From NCBI GenBank assembly GCA_963765265.1, contig CAVXVN010000008.1:415901-479900 (forward strand): a DNA stretch of 64,000 nt, in the 5' to 3' direction. This DNA comes from Bacillus_BD sp963765265. Lineage in GTDB: Bacteria; Bacillota; Bacilli; Bacillales; Cytobacillaceae. Of the stretch, positions 8,308 to 18,496 are shown piece after piece; within the stretch, counting starts at the first letter, position 1, and each line of letters opens with the position of its first letter. A model generated the notes under the pieces. That model made no database searches, was not told the DNA's origin, and saw only the letters and a program-made list of their open reading frames with translations. A program made the translations under genes and the position numbers.

Positions 8308-10809
8308 TCAGTATGCTTTCGCTTTTCGTAGCAATTGATCCCATTGTTGAAGGAAATCCTCTGGTGCTAAGGGAGGACTATAGAGATATCCCTGCACGTG
8401 GGTACACTGTTTCTTTCGTAAAACATTCTTTTGCTCCTGCGTTTCTACACCTTCTGCAATCACCTCAAGCTTCAAATGCTGCGCCATTGATATAATAGTG
8501 GATACAATCGTATCATCCTGTTCATTTTCTGTGAGATCCCTGATAAACGATTGGTCAATTTTCAAGCGATCGATGGGAAGGTGTTTTAAGTAATGAAGGG
8601 AAGAATATCCTGTCCCAAAATCATCAATGGCAATTTTGCATCCTAACTTTTTGAGGTCTTGCAAGGTCTTTGATGCATGTTCCATGTTCATCATCATGCT
8701 TTCAGTAATCTCAAGTTCCAAATCCTTAGAGGGTATTCCTGTCTCAAGCAGGATTTCTTTCACCGTATCGATTAAGTCTTGCGAAATAAATTGGCGAGAG
8801 GACAGGTTCACGGCGATGCTAAGGAATGAAAGCCCGTGATCGTGCCACTCTTTTAATTGTTTGCATGCGGTCCGAAGCACCCATTCGCCGATTGGGATAA
8901 TAAGCCCCGTGTTTTCGGCCATGGGTATAAATTGGGCTGGAGAAATGGGGCCATATCTTGAATGATTCCAACGAAGCAACGCCTCCAACCCTTTAATTTG
9001 GCCAGTTACAATATCGATCTGCGGCTGATAGACGAGATGGAGTTCATCTTTTTGCAAAGCATAATGCAAATCGTTCTCCAGAACCAGGCGATCAAGTGCT
9101 TTGTCATCCATGCATGGCTGATACATTTTAAAAGAAACCTGTTGTTGTACGGCTTCCATAAGCGCCACGTTCGCATGTTTCAAAAGCTCGTCTCCCTCAT
9201 TTCCATGATTGGGATATATAGAACTACCAATCGTTACCGACACATTTAGGAGAAGATGATTTACTTGCATAGGTTCGTTGATATGATCTTGAATCCGTTT
9301 GCAAAACTCAATCAACTCGTCTTCTTGATCCAGATAAGGGTAAACAATGATAAATTCATCCCCCGTTAGACGTCCGACAAACACATGGGATGGAACCTGT
9401 TCTTTTAGCCTGCTTGCAACCGATTGTAGAATTAAATCACCAAAGGTGTGACCAAGTGCTTCATTAATATGTTTAAACCGATCGATATCGAGTATTAGAA
9501 CTGCCAATGATTTATGTTTGAGCGTGTCCTTTGTCAGTTTTTCTTTTATGTAACGAAGATTGGGTAACTTGGTTAAATCATCATGGAATGCCATGTATTC
9601 AATTCTTTCTTTATCCGCTTTCTGTTTTGAAATGTCGCGAAATACAATAATTGCTCCCGTCACGAAGTCGTTCTCAAATATAGGGCTTGCAACATAGGAA
9701 ACTGGGAATAATTCGCCACTTTTCTTCATGAACCAATCCTCTGCTACTCTGTATACCTTCTCTTTTTCAATGGTTTTTGTGTTCGGATATTCTTCATATG
9801 GAAAAGAGGTTCCATCTTCACTGCGATGAATGATGTCATAAAGGTTTTGGTTGAGACACTCTTCTTCTACCCAACCGAGTAACTTTTCCGCTTCTGGATT
9901 CATAAAGGTCAACCTGTCTTCTCGATCCATGACAATCATCCCTTCACCCATATAGGTGGTTACTGACTGAAGAAACTCCTCATTTTTCCGGATCAGATCC
10001 TCTGCCTTTTTTTGGTTTTTTTTCATGATATTGAAATTCGTAACCAGTTCACCAATTTCATCCTTGCTTGTTATTTCAATCGATTCTTCTGTGTAGTTGC
10101 CGTGGGCAATCAACTTTGCCTGATCTGCTACTTGTAGAATGGGTTTCGTCAATTTCCTTGAAAACCATAGGATGACAATCACACCAGCGAGTAGCGAAAT
10201 TCCAAGGGTAATTAATAAGACATAAAGTAAACGATTCGCTCCTGCGTTAAAGTCAGGCAAATACGCCCCAGCACATACGATCCAATTCCAATATGGGTCT
10301 TGTTCTGCATAAGTTATTTTTGGTACATTTACACTTGGATTACTAGGTAATGGCCATTCATAGATGGCAAATCCTCCACCCTTGTTGGCAGCTTTCACGA
10401 CTTCTTGTGTAGAATAAACTCCATCAGTTGTTTTAATATTCCATACATTTTGCCCTTCAAAGTTCGGATGTGCAAGTTCAACCCCTGCTGAGTTGATAAT
10501 AAAAATAAAGCCGTTTTCTCCTAAGTTCAGGCGGGGATTGATGGGACGTTTCCCATTCGCATCTTTTTTTCCCAATATCGCCTCTTTGACTTCTTCTTGT
10601 GCATCCACCAATGAAACCTTCCCCGCCTTTACCTGCTTATCTAACACTCCAATCATTTCAATGGTCAATCGTACATTGGTCTGCAGGCCTTCAGATCCAA
10701 GTTTATTTAAACTCTTCGTGGAAGATTGATAACCAATGATTCCAATTAATAGACTCGGTACAGCAAGAAATAGCAAGGACATCATAATTAGTTTTATGCG
10801 TATGGACAT
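8308..10809 (-). CDS. Cache-HAMP-PAS-GGDEF-EAL cyclic-di-GMP signalling protein
   Basis: The 833-residue protein has a membrane helix at about 7-29, an extracellular Cache-type sensor (about 35-190), a second helix (about 194-216), HAMP (217-270), PAS (about 280-400), GGDEF (about 405-565) and EAL (about 580-820). The EAL signature (EALLRW) and DDFGTGYSSL are intact, so phosphodiesterase activity on c-di-GMP is likely. The GGDEF motif reads TGDEF in place of GGDEF, so cyclase activity is doubtful, although variants with a changed first Gly can be active. GGGGAG precedes the start. A cre-like palindrome lies about 135 bases upstream. It probably links an extracellular small-molecule signal to c-di-GMP turnover. 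Confidence 0.92.
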   Translation of the reverse strand: MSIRIKLIMMSLLFLAVPSLLIGIIGYQSSTKSLNKLGSEGLQTNVRLTIEMIGVLDKQVKAGKVSLVDAQEEVKEAILGKKDANGKRPINPRLNLGENGFIFIINSAGVELAHPNFEGQNVWNIKTTDGVYSTQEVVKAANKGGGFAIYEWPLPSNPSVNVPKITYAEQDPYWNWIVCAGAYLPDFNAGANRLLYVLLITLGISLLAGVIVILWFSRKLTKPILQVADQAKLIAHGNYTEESIEITSKDEIGELVTNFNIMKKNQKKAEDLIRKNEEFLQSVTTYMGEGMIVMDREDRLTFMNPEAEKLLGWVEEECLNQNLYDIIHRSEDGTSFPYEEYPNTKTIEKEKVYRVAEDWFMKKSGELFPVSYVASPIFENDFVTGAIIVFRDISKQKADKERIEYMAFHDDLTKLPNLRYIKEKLTKDTLKHKSLAVLILDIDRFKHINEALGHTFGDLILQSVASRLKEQVPSHVFVGRLTGDEFIIVYPYLDQEDELIEFCKRIQDHINEPMQVNHLLLNVSVTIGSSIYPNHGNEGDELLKHANVALMEAVQQQVSFKMYQPCMDDKALDRLVLENDLHYALQKDELHLVYQPQIDIVTGQIKGLEALLRWNHSRYGPISPAQFIPMAENTGLIIPIGEWVLRTACKQLKEWHDHGLSFLSIAVNLSSRQFISQDLIDTVKEILLETGIPSKDLELEITESMMMNMEHASKTLQDLKKLGCKIAIDDFGTGYSSLHYLKHLPIDRLKIDQSFIRDLTENEQDDTIVSTIISMAQHLKLEVIAEGVETQEQKNVLRKKQCTHVQGYLYSPPLAPEDFLQQWDQLLRKAKAY

Positions 10810-10942
10810 TCTACTTCTCCCCTTAATTGCCTAATTGTTCATACTAATTAAATTGTACCTTTCAACTAGAATAGTACAATAGATCCATGAACAATGACAC
10901 AAAAAATCCAAAAATCCCCCTTTCACTATTTAGTTCATCTGA

Positions 10943-10956
10943 AGTAAGCGCTTACA
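10943..10956. promoter_or_regulatory. cre-like site (AGTAAGCGCTTACA)
   Basis: It matches the CcpA catabolite-responsive element pattern with one mismatch at its first base. It lies upstream of the GGDEF/EAL gene and downstream of the LLM monooxygenase stop, so control of the former is more plausible. Confidence 0.55.
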
Positions 10957-11081
10957 AAAAAACAATAGGAGCTATTTGATACCGCAAGCCATTTTAAGAT
11001 AAATCTGATCAGCATAATTTAAGCTTAATAGGACATTATTTTGTATTTTAAAAACTATAAATCAAGGGACGTATAATACGG

Positions 11082-12449
11082 TTAGCTTAGCACGCGATAA
11101 CTTCTTCCAGGGTGATTGTCTGGTAATCTAGCATTCCCTTTTCCAAACATATTTTCTCTTAACGTAGACGCCTCGTATTCTGTTCGGTAAATACCACGTT
11201 GTTGAAGTTCAGGAATAACATACTGTATAAAGTCGCGGAAGGTACCTGGAGTTGTGACCTGTGCAATATTAAACCCATCAATATCACCTTCATTCATCCA
11301 CCTTTCCATCTCATCAGCAATTTGAACAGGCGTTCCAATAAACTTTACAGCATCCATACCAAGTCCACGATGTATAACGGCATCTCGAATGGTCCATTTT
11401 TTATTGCTATCACGATTGTACATATTCAAAACACCTTGTACACCTTCCGTTTTCATATCTTCTATATATTGATCAGGATCATACATAGAAAGATCTATAC
11501 CTAAATGCCCTGAAAGAATCGTTACGGAACCTTCATAACTTACATATTGTTTGAGTTCTTCATATTTGACGAATGCTTCTTCCTCAGTTGAGCCTACAAT
11601 GGGCACCATTAGAGGGAAGATTCGAATGTTGTCTCTTTTTCTTCCAGCTTTTACGGCTCTTGTTCGAAGATCATTTGAAAACTTCCTCATATCCTCGATT
11701 GTATGCTGAACAGTAAAGACTGCTTCCGCATGTTTAGCACCAAAATCACGACCTTTAGATGACGATCCAGCTTGGAACAATACGGGTGTACGTTGTGGAG
11801 ATGGATTTGAAATATGCGGACCAGGTACATGAAAATATTTGCCTTGATGATTGATCGCATGTACTTTTTGAGGATCAGCATACATATTTGTCTCTTTATT
11901 CATAACTATGGCGTCATCCTCCCAACTGCATTCCCATAATTTATAGACAACCTCCATAAATTCATCCGCACGATCATATCTTTCATCATGAGGAATCTTT
12001 TCTGAAAGACCTAAATTATGAGCTTCAGAATCTAAATAAGAGGTAACTATATTCCAGGAAACTCGCCCTTTTGTTATATGATCTAAAGTAGAAAATTGCC
12101 GCGCTAACATATAAGGCTGTGCATAAGTCGTAGAACTTGTTCCAGCAAAACCTAAAAATTTAGTAGAGTTTGCCATCGCTGAAATAATCAGTAAAGGATC
12201 GTGCAAGGGAGATTGTGCTGCATGTTGGACCGCTGGTTTATAACTGTTTTGATAGGTACTATAAAAACCATATACATCAGCTAAAAATAGAGAATCAAAT
12301 TTCCCTTTCTCTAATAATTGGGCAATTTCAATCCAATAAGAAAGGTCACCATGCTTATGTCCTTGATCACCTGGATATCTCCAAAGTCCTGGTGCAATTG
12401 GAGATACAGTATTTTGAGCAAAACCATTTAAGTGAATTTGTTTTTTCAT
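11082..12449 (-). CDS. LLM-class FMN-dependent monooxygenase (NtaA/SnaA/DszA type)
   Basis: The 455-residue protein matches the nitrilotriacetate-monooxygenase branch of the luciferase-like superfamily: the N-terminal HLNGFAQ, the early W-R-Y-P, FDSLFLADVYG and the later SSKGRDFGAKHAEAVF segment. These TIM-barrel enzymes use FMNH2 supplied by a separate reductase to oxygenate small organic molecules, often N-, S- or alkyl-containing xenobiotics. The substrate cannot be deduced. No flavin reductase or transporter gene is adjacent, so the gene seems to stand alone. The start at 12449 is preceded by AAAAGGGATG. Confidence 0.88.
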   Translation of the reverse strand: MKKQIHLNGFAQNTVSPIAPGLWRYPGDQGHKHGDLSYWIEIAQLLEKGKFDSLFLADVYGFYSTYQNSYKPAVQHAAQSPLHDPLLIISAMANSTKFLGFAGTSSTTYAQPYMLARQFSTLDHITKGRVSWNIVTSYLDSEAHNLGLSEKIPHDERYDRADEFMEVVYKLWECSWEDDAIVMNKETNMYADPQKVHAINHQGKYFHVPGPHISNPSPQRTPVLFQAGSSSKGRDFGAKHAEAVFTVQHTIEDMRKFSNDLRTRAVKAGRKRDNIRIFPLMVPIVGSTEEEAFVKYEELKQYVSYEGSVTILSGHLGIDLSMYDPDQYIEDMKTEGVQGVLNMYNRDSNKKWTIRDAVIHRGLGMDAVKFIGTPVQIADEMERWMNEGDIDGFNIAQVTTPGTFRDFIQYVIPELQQRGIYRTEYEASTLRENMFGKGNARLPDNHPGRSYRVLS

Positions 12450-12557
12450 AAATAATCATCCCTTTTTTCATAATTTTTAGAATGTATTTATTTTATTCTG
12501 ATTATATATTATTTCAAACTAATTGTATACTATTGGAAATTTGTCTTTATACCTAAT

Positions 12558-12582
12558 AATCCCCCTAAAAAGTAGGGGGATT
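12558..12582 (-). terminator. Hairpin downstream of the AAA-RyR gene
   Basis: AATCCCCCT and AGGGGGATT form a strong stem with a short loop, about 80 bases after the AAA-RyR stop. The U-tract is poor, so its strength as a terminator is uncertain. Confidence 0.5.
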
Positions 12583-12661
12583 AAAATAAATTAACCAAAA
12601 GTTTATTTATATTAATATATATATACTAACCTTATGTTTCTTTAACAAAGCTACACAATAA

Positions 12662-15257
12662 TTAAAGATTGCGCAGCTTCATCTGAGTTTCACAGTAACA
12701 AAGAGATTTTAATTTTTCTATTTCAAAATTTGATTTTGCAAGTATTTCTGGCCATGCTTGAATACTTTCTATGATGTGATTCTGATCATTTTCATCTAAA
12801 CTGTCCCAGGAAACGAGCATTGGATCTGTCTTTTTATCTTCATCATACTCTATTCCAAATTTCCATCCAGCTTCCTTTTTCTCAAGAGAAAACCTCTTGT
12901 GTTCATATTCTGCTAGAATTTCCACTTCCTTATCAGAGAATTTTATACTTTCTGGTTGTTCGTTAACAGAAATTATTTCATAACCGATTTTATTAAGTGC
13001 TCCCGGAATATACCTTACCTGATTATGGATATATTTTTTTACTTCCTCACTGATATGATCCCATGTTTTTCCAGAAACTAGTTTCATTTTACGATCACTT
13101 TCACATAATAATGCACGATTATTATAAAGAGCAGCGGAAATACTTTCTATTTTCTCGCTAAAAAATGAATCACGCATTAAATAATGATAAAATTGTTCTT
13201 CATCTACATGAAGCCTCAGCTGTTCCTTCGAAGGTAAAAGGGCTTGTTCCCATTTGCTCGCATTTGTTAATCTGCTCATTTCGAGTATTGCTTCCATTGA
13301 CCTTGATTCATGCTTATATCTCGGTACTTTAAGTAATGCTCTTAATACACCATTATCTATTTGAGCTTCACCACTACCATCGATCAAATAGGGTGTTTTT
13401 CTTTCTATAAAAGAACGTAATAACATGGCCCTACGAACGATAAATAATTGATCCCACTTTTCATCTGTCTGATTGGGTCCTAAAATATTTACATATCCTC
13501 TCAAACGACTGATAAAATCTGGACCTTTAGCGTCTTTAAATTCATGTAAAAACTGTTTGTATTCAGTCTCATCTTCTTTTGTCTCACCACAAAATTGCTG
13601 ATATGTACTACTTGTTCCTCCAGCAAATACAAAAATAGCTTTTCCGATCGGATGAACAGAATCTCCTACTCTAAATACCCCATCCTGCATAGGAGCTAGA
13701 AAATATTTTAACCAGCCAAGTTTCCCCTGAAAGGCTGAATCAAATTCATCAAAAAACACAAGTGGTATTTTGCCCATTAAGGAAACATCTCTTACTCTAT
13801 GCAAGGCATTCGTTAAATCTGTTATAGGACTGAAATTGAGATAAATTAAAGTCCAATTTCTCAATAAGTTTAGGCGCAATACTTGAAGCTACTTCTGTCA
13901 CACCAAATGACTTACCTGATCCAGGCGTACCAAAAACAGCTATAGAAAGGGGTCTCATTACACTTTTTGTCGAAACATACTCATTGAAAAGATTTTTAAT
14001 GCTTCTGTAAGCCTCAATCTCCGTTCTATCTACCGTTTTTAACTTTCCAAATTGGGCAATTGGAATATATTTAAGTGCACTTTTTTCTCCGTACTTCACG
14101 ATATTGTAAGAAATATCCCCTAAATTAATAGAAGTTTTGTCTTTTATGATATACCAGCAGCTGCGGCAATCTGGAGTAGTAGAACGTATATTCACATCTT
14201 GTACATTTTCTTTATAAATAAAATCATTTTCCTCTTCCATGAATATATTAGCGCTAGGGAAATCATTGCCCTCAATATTTTCACCAAAACCATTTATAAA
14301 ATATTTTTGTGCCGCGACAATCCCACTTTGTATCCCGTCTTTGATAGACTTACTTAGTTCTTCATGATTTTTTATACCTGTTGCAATACTGCGAGCAAGC
14401 CCTGCAGCAAAACAAGATGAAAGACCAAACATGATTCCCTGGCTTTCCTTTATAAAATCACCTTCAAACGCATAAGGAAGAAAGAATAATTGAGATTTTA
14501 CTTCTGCATTTTTATGATAGTAAATGGCACCTTCAAGTCCAAAGTGAATGATTAAGTGACGACAATTTGCAAGGAAAGCAATATTCGGATTATTGTTGAT
14601 CTGCCATACAAAATCAATCGCCGTTCTTTCCCATGAAAGGCTTTTACTTATATTCACTCCCTGTGCTCGAAAATCATCTGCATCAATTACAACAATGGTA
14701 TCTTCCATATAGTATTTCTCTAATTGCTTCCATAGCTTACTTGAACTAGTAGGTTTATTCACCTTATAAATAACCACTGGAGCCTTCTCCTGTGATTTCA
14801 AAGCCAATGGCCAGAGCTCTTCATCTGAATTAAACCCATTGTCCTCATCATGGATGATCACCATATCTGCCTTTTCATCATCATTTACAATGGGAAGTAT
14901 CTGTGTTTTACCTGAAATGGGCCCTGAATATCCAAGAAACTTTTTTACCCTATATACTTTATTAGGATCATTTTCTTTTCCTGTTAAAGAGAATAGTTCC
15001 AGTTCGGAAAAGGATTGCAGTAGTTCTTTCGGTAATTCGCAATTTGCATCTGTTATTTTGGGAGAAATGACCGTATCCTCACTAGCTAAACTTACTAGTT
15101 TAGCTAGTAGCAACGCCCCGCCTTCTTTTGTCATTCTGTGAAAATACGGAGAGTTTTCCCATTTGAATCCCTTATTGGTTTTATTGAACGTTCTCCATGT
15201 TAATACATTTGTACAAACGTCACCTGATACAGCTATTTTTAATTTCGTCTTGTCCAT
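12662..15257 (-). pseudogene. AAA+ ATPase with PfkB-like N-terminal region and C-terminal RyR domain; one frameshift
   Basis: Two overlapping frames (15257-13797 and 13879-12662) join into one protein of about 864 residues if one base is removed near 13832, giving the continuous reading NLSQF-SPITDL. The N-terminal 350 residues resemble a ribokinase/PfkB fold (LIIHFGLEGAIYY and a later AAGLA segment; my inference). A AAA+ core follows: Walker A GTPGSGKS and Walker B PLVFFDEFDSAF. The C-terminus is a RyR (ryanodine-receptor repeat) domain: EYEHKRFSLEKKEAGWKFG...DPMLVSWDSL. AAGGAG lies 8 bases before the ATG. Bacterial RyR-AAA proteins are poorly characterised; a ligand-sensing stress or conflict role is inferred. 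The single indel may be a mutation or a sequencing error. Confidence 0.75.
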
Positions 15258-15550
15258 TTATATAGCTCCTTGTGCACACATTTTCTTGCAGTTACACGTA
15301 TTATGTATAGATAAAAATCAAAATATTTACCTTAACGTTATAAATTAATCTTTCTTTTATTATATTACGATTATTTTAACTGATATTTAGTAGAAAGAAA
15401 AATTATTGGCCTTGTAGTTCAGAATGCTCAGTAAAAAACCTCATTTACTTATGTTCTTTTCATGATACAACCAGGGATACTGGGCATCATTGCGGATCGC
15501 TCTCATTTTAGTTGACTTGAATAGATTCAATGAAAATGAATTGAAAATCT

Positions 15551-15600
15551 AAAGAAACAGGAGAGCCAATCACTGAACTGATTGTCTCTCCTGTTTCTTT
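15551..15600. terminator. Strong bidirectional hairpin downstream of the MFS gene
   Basis: AAAGAAACAGGAGA and TCTCCTGTTTCTTT pair over 14 bases, with a second inner stem (CAATCA/TGATTG). It lies 95 bases beyond the MFS stop. The rest of the gap 15258-15695 shows no gene. Confidence 0.75.
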
Positions 15601-15695
15601 ATGTGTAGATTTCCCTATCATACCCATGATGAATGGAATGCCACACGTCTACTTTTTCTATATTTTGATCCTAATCATTCCTGTTATGGAGTAGT

Positions 15696-17120
15696 TTAAA
15701 GAGCCTTTCTCTCTTTTATTGATTCTGTGACATCTTCTTTTATTGATTTATTGACACTTCCTTTTGGCATCGTAGCTACTATAGCTAGTAAAGCTAGTAC
15801 AGCAAAAATAGCATTTACTATCAACCCTACACTTGCAGCCGCTTCCATATTTCCGATGTTTTCAACTACACTATAAATAGCAACAGATATCGCTAAACCG
15901 AATGAGCCGCCAAGTGTACTGGACATTTTATAAATACCTGCAGCCTCGCCTGCCTTCGCTGCCGGAACATTATCGATTGCAGTATCTGTTGATGGTGTCG
16001 CATAAAGACCAAGTCCAATCCCATACACTGTAAAACCAATAAAGACAACAATGGAATAAATCGAATTAGGTAAGGTTGTTAAGGTCATTAACATAATTCC
16101 AGCTATTACTAAAATACAAGCTAGGATCATCGGCTTTCTCGGACCGCTTCGTTGTAAGAATTTTTCACCCACACGAATCATTGCTAATACAGCAACTAAA
16201 TAGCCAAGCGACAATAACCCCGATTGAAAAGAACTGTATCCCCTTGCCACTTGGACATACGTATTCGCAACGATGAGTGCTCCAGCTACAGCATTTAATA
16301 AAAAGTTTGACACAGTAGCGCCAGTAAAATATTTATTTTTAAATAAGGAAACATCGATAAATCCGTTAGATTTCCCTTTTACAATTTTTAAAAATACCCA
16401 ACCTCCTATGACAACAACAGCCATTAACGTTAACGAAATAGGGCTTGTCCAACCGAGGTCCGCTCCACGTGTAATCACAACATTTAAAGCAACCATCACT
16501 AGGATAAAGATAACCATGCCCGCATAATCGAATTTTGATGAATTACTTTGTTTTGCTTTACTCTCTGGCACATCTTTAATCAATAACATAGAAAGTAAAG
16601 TGAAAATGATAGAAAAAACGAAGATATAACGCCATCCTAAAGTTGTAGCAATTAAACCTCCAGCAAATGAACAAATACCGCCACCGCCCCAAGATCCAAA
16701 AGACCAGAAACTTAAGGCTCTTTGTCGATCAGCACCATCAAAATAGGTTTTCACCAATGCAATCGTCGCAGGCATAATGCATGCCGCTGAGAAGCCTTGA
16801 ATGACACGCCCAATAATTAGGAGAACCGTCCCTTGTGCAAAGATGAGACAAAGTGAACCAATTATATTTAATACCAAGCCAATAGTTGTAATTTTCTTAC
16901 GCCCAATTCGATCAGATATTCCTCCAGCTGCTACAACAAACATACCTGAAAATAAACCAGTTAAACTAATTGCCGTATTCAAAAGCCCTAAAGAAATTCC
17001 CATATCTGATTGAACTTCCGGCATCACGTTTATTAGTGACTGTGCAAAAAGCCAATAAGTAAGAACCCCAAATACAATCCCCGTTATCATCTTGTTATTA
17101 CCCTTATAGCTTGTCTCCAT
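15696..17120 (-). CDS. MFS transporter (DHA2-like) under glycine-riboswitch control
   Basis: The 474-residue integral membrane protein has the MFS motif A after the second helix (GGISDRIGRKK) and the pattern of a 12-14 helix drug:H+ antiporter-type carrier; it ends with a charged cytosolic tail. AAGGAGAGG precedes the ATG. Its 5' leader carries a tandem glycine aptamer, a terminator, a consensus promoter and a cre palindrome (separate entries). The natural substrate may therefore be glycine or a compound linked to glycine excess. Sequence similarity alone would suggest multidrug export. The unusual pairing is the main evidence about function. Confidence 0.88.
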   Translation of the reverse strand: METSYKGNNKMITGIVFGVLTYWLFAQSLINVMPEVQSDMGISLGLLNTAISLTGLFSGMFVVAAGGISDRIGRKKITTIGLVLNIIGSLCLIFAQGTVLLIIGRVIQGFSAACIMPATIALVKTYFDGADRQRALSFWSFGSWGGGGICSFAGGLIATTLGWRYIFVFSIIFTLLSMLLIKDVPESKAKQSNSSKFDYAGMVIFILVMVALNVVITRGADLGWTSPISLTLMAVVVIGGWVFLKIVKGKSNGFIDVSLFKNKYFTGATVSNFLLNAVAGALIVANTYVQVARGYSSFQSGLLSLGYLVAVLAMIRVGEKFLQRSGPRKPMILACILVIAGIMLMTLTTLPNSIYSIVVFIGFTVYGIGLGLYATPSTDTAIDNVPAAKAGEAAGIYKMSSTLGGSFGLAISVAIYSVVENIGNMEAAASVGLIVNAIFAVLALLAIVATMPKGSVNKSIKEDVTESIKERKAL

Positions 17121-17202
17121 GGTAAACCTCTCCTTTTTGGTTAACGATCCATTGAACTAACTATGTCTCCCCAGTGATGACGATCTTATGATTGTAAGCA
17201 CA

Positions 17203-17240
17203 ACAAAAAGAACAGAGAAACACAATGTGTTTTCTCTGCC
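17203..17240 (-). terminator. Intrinsic terminator of the riboswitch expression platform
   Basis: Read on the minus strand, CAGAGAAAACAC pairs with GTGTTTCTCTG and is followed by TTCTTTTTG. The 5' arm immediately follows the 3' side of the second aptamer, as expected for a ligand-controlled terminator. Confidence 0.75.
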
Positions 17241-17423
17241 CTTCTCTGTCCTTTTACCTGAGAGTTTAGCTCAATAGAGCCGTTCCCCTTTGGTGACGTA
17301 TCTATTCATACGTTCTCTCCAGAGGCGTGAAAAGTTGCAGTTTCTTCTACCTGAGAGATTCGCTCCAAGGGTCTTATTGGAGTTTGCTCCTTCGGTGGCT
17401 TATAATAAACGCTCTCCTACAAC
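17241..17423 (-). ncRNA. Tandem glycine riboswitch
   Basis: The minus strand reads GGAGAGCG, then GCCACCGAAGGAGCAA, CTCTCAGGTA, a second GGAGAGAAC, CACCAAAGGGGAACGG, and a second CTCTCAGGTAAAAGGACAGAG. These are the conserved blocks of two glycine (gcvT-type) aptamers in tandem. Glycine riboswitches of this type usually act as ON switches that disrupt a terminator, and one is present directly downstream. The next gene is the MFS transporter, not the gcv operon. Confidence 0.93.
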
Positions 17424-17451
17424 TTTTATCCACTATATTTTTTATATTTTT

Positions 17452-17480
17452 AGAATAATCCAAAAATAAAATAATGTCAA
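17452..17480 (-). promoter_or_regulatory. Sigma-A promoter of the riboswitch-MFS transcript
   Basis: TTGACA (17480-17475) and TATTCT (17457-17452) are separated by exactly 17 bases, about 30 bases before the first aptamer. Confidence 0.8.
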
Positions 17481-17488
17481 TAAAAATT

Positions 17489-17502
17489 TGAAAACGTTTT
17501 CA
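17489..17502. promoter_or_regulatory. Perfect cre-type palindrome TGAAAACGTTTTCA
   Basis: It lies just upstream of the -35 box, the position from which CcpA activates in known Bacillus cases. Another LacI-family regulator is possible. Confidence 0.6.
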
Positions 17503-17510
17503 CAAATAAA

Positions 17511-17530
17511 TCCGGTGTCAGGCACCGTAA
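17511..17530. repeat. Short GGTGTCAGGCACC palindrome
   Basis: This small palindrome resembles another family of dispersed repeats in Bacillaceae and Clostridia; only one copy was noticed here. The rest of 17531-17887 holds no evident gene. It includes an imperfect ATTGTC...GACAAT inverted pair at about 17548-17570. Confidence 0.35.
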
Positions 17531-17887
17531 AAGGACAAAATCTCCATAATTGTCTACACGGTATGGACAATGAAATAAAAAAACACATCTATTTATGATA
17601 CGGTTCACCACGATTCATCTCAAAAGGAATCTTCCACCGAAATCTATAATAGAACTTATGTTGTTTAATGGCCTTAACAAGTATCATCTACTCTAATTTA
17701 ACCTAAAATCGATAAATCCAATTCCTCCAATCCTCTATGATATGTAAAAATAAAGTTTTATAACATTCGGAAATTTATGTAATAAAATATAAAAGAAGGA
17801 TTTTGTCGTTTTTTGTAGAAGATTAATTAGTAAAGGTCAAAATTCTATATCTATTCTTATAATAAGATTTTACGGAGGTTTAAAAAA

Positions 17888-18430
17888 ATGGTTCAAGGAA
17901 TCAAATTGAATTTGGAAGAAATAGAATCAATGCTTTATTTTTGGCAGGCTACAAATGATAAAGAAAAGGTTGCAGAAACGTATCTTCATGAAATAGCATC
18001 TTTGCCAGGATTATCATCCTCATATGATAGCGAGTTTAATGGGGAATCAGTTCGTAAGGTTTTAAGTGCAATTACGAATAGAGAAATATTATCACAAAAG
18101 ACAAAAAAGGAATCTCGCTTTTGGAATAATAACATGTGGATGATGGAGGACTTAAGCTATACAGATTCTATGGTAAAACCACTTAAAAAGCTAAATATTG
18201 ATGATTTAGTTGAAAAAGTTAAGAATGTTGAAGGAAGTTCCAACTACAATGAACTTGAGGTAAGGGTATCACCACTTCACGTAGATGACTATATAATTAA
18301 AGGAAATATGCTTGTAATAAATTTCTTTAGAGTTATGCCATCACTTGAAGATGAGGGTAAAACTACAATCGGTGGAGTAGAGATAAAGGAATATATAAAA
18401 GAAAAATTAGAAGAGCTTTTAAGAAAGTAA
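17888..18430 (+). CDS. Conserved-looking protein of unknown function
   Basis: The 180-residue soluble protein has a good ribosome binding site (CGGAGG) and its own terminator. I do not recognise a domain. The N-terminal part is helical and acidic (MLYFWQATNDKEKVAETYL). The C-terminal half alternates predicted strands and ends in an amphipathic Lys/Glu helix. There is no signal peptide and no Cys. It is monocistronic. Codon use and length suggest a real gene. Confidence 0.6.
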   Translation: MVQGIKLNLEEIESMLYFWQATNDKEKVAETYLHEIASLPGLSSSYDSEFNGESVRKVLSAITNREILSQKTKKESRFWNNNMWMMEDLSYTDSMVKPLKKLNIDDLVEKVKNVEGSSNYNELEVRVSPLHVDDYIIKGNMLVINFFRVMPSLEDEGKTTIGGVEIKEYIKEKLEELLRK

Positions 18431-18432
18431 TT

Positions 18433-18480
18433 AAAAATGTCGGTGTTATGTTTTAACTTAAACATAACCCCGACATTTTT
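18433..18480 (+). terminator. Rho-independent terminator of the 17888 gene
   Basis: AAAAATGTCGG and CCGACATTTTT form the base of a long stem, with an inner GTTATGTTT/AAACATAAC stem, followed by further U residues. Confidence 0.85.
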
Positions 18481-18496
18481 TTATTATACTAAAACA

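Noticed and set aside
15401..15540. Possible transposase remnant
   Set aside because: Translations in this stretch give only short fragments without a convincing family match.
17548..17570. ATTGTC...GACAAT inverted pair as a specific operator
   Set aside because: It is imperfectly placed about 300 bases from the nearest start and fits no known site; it could arise by chance.
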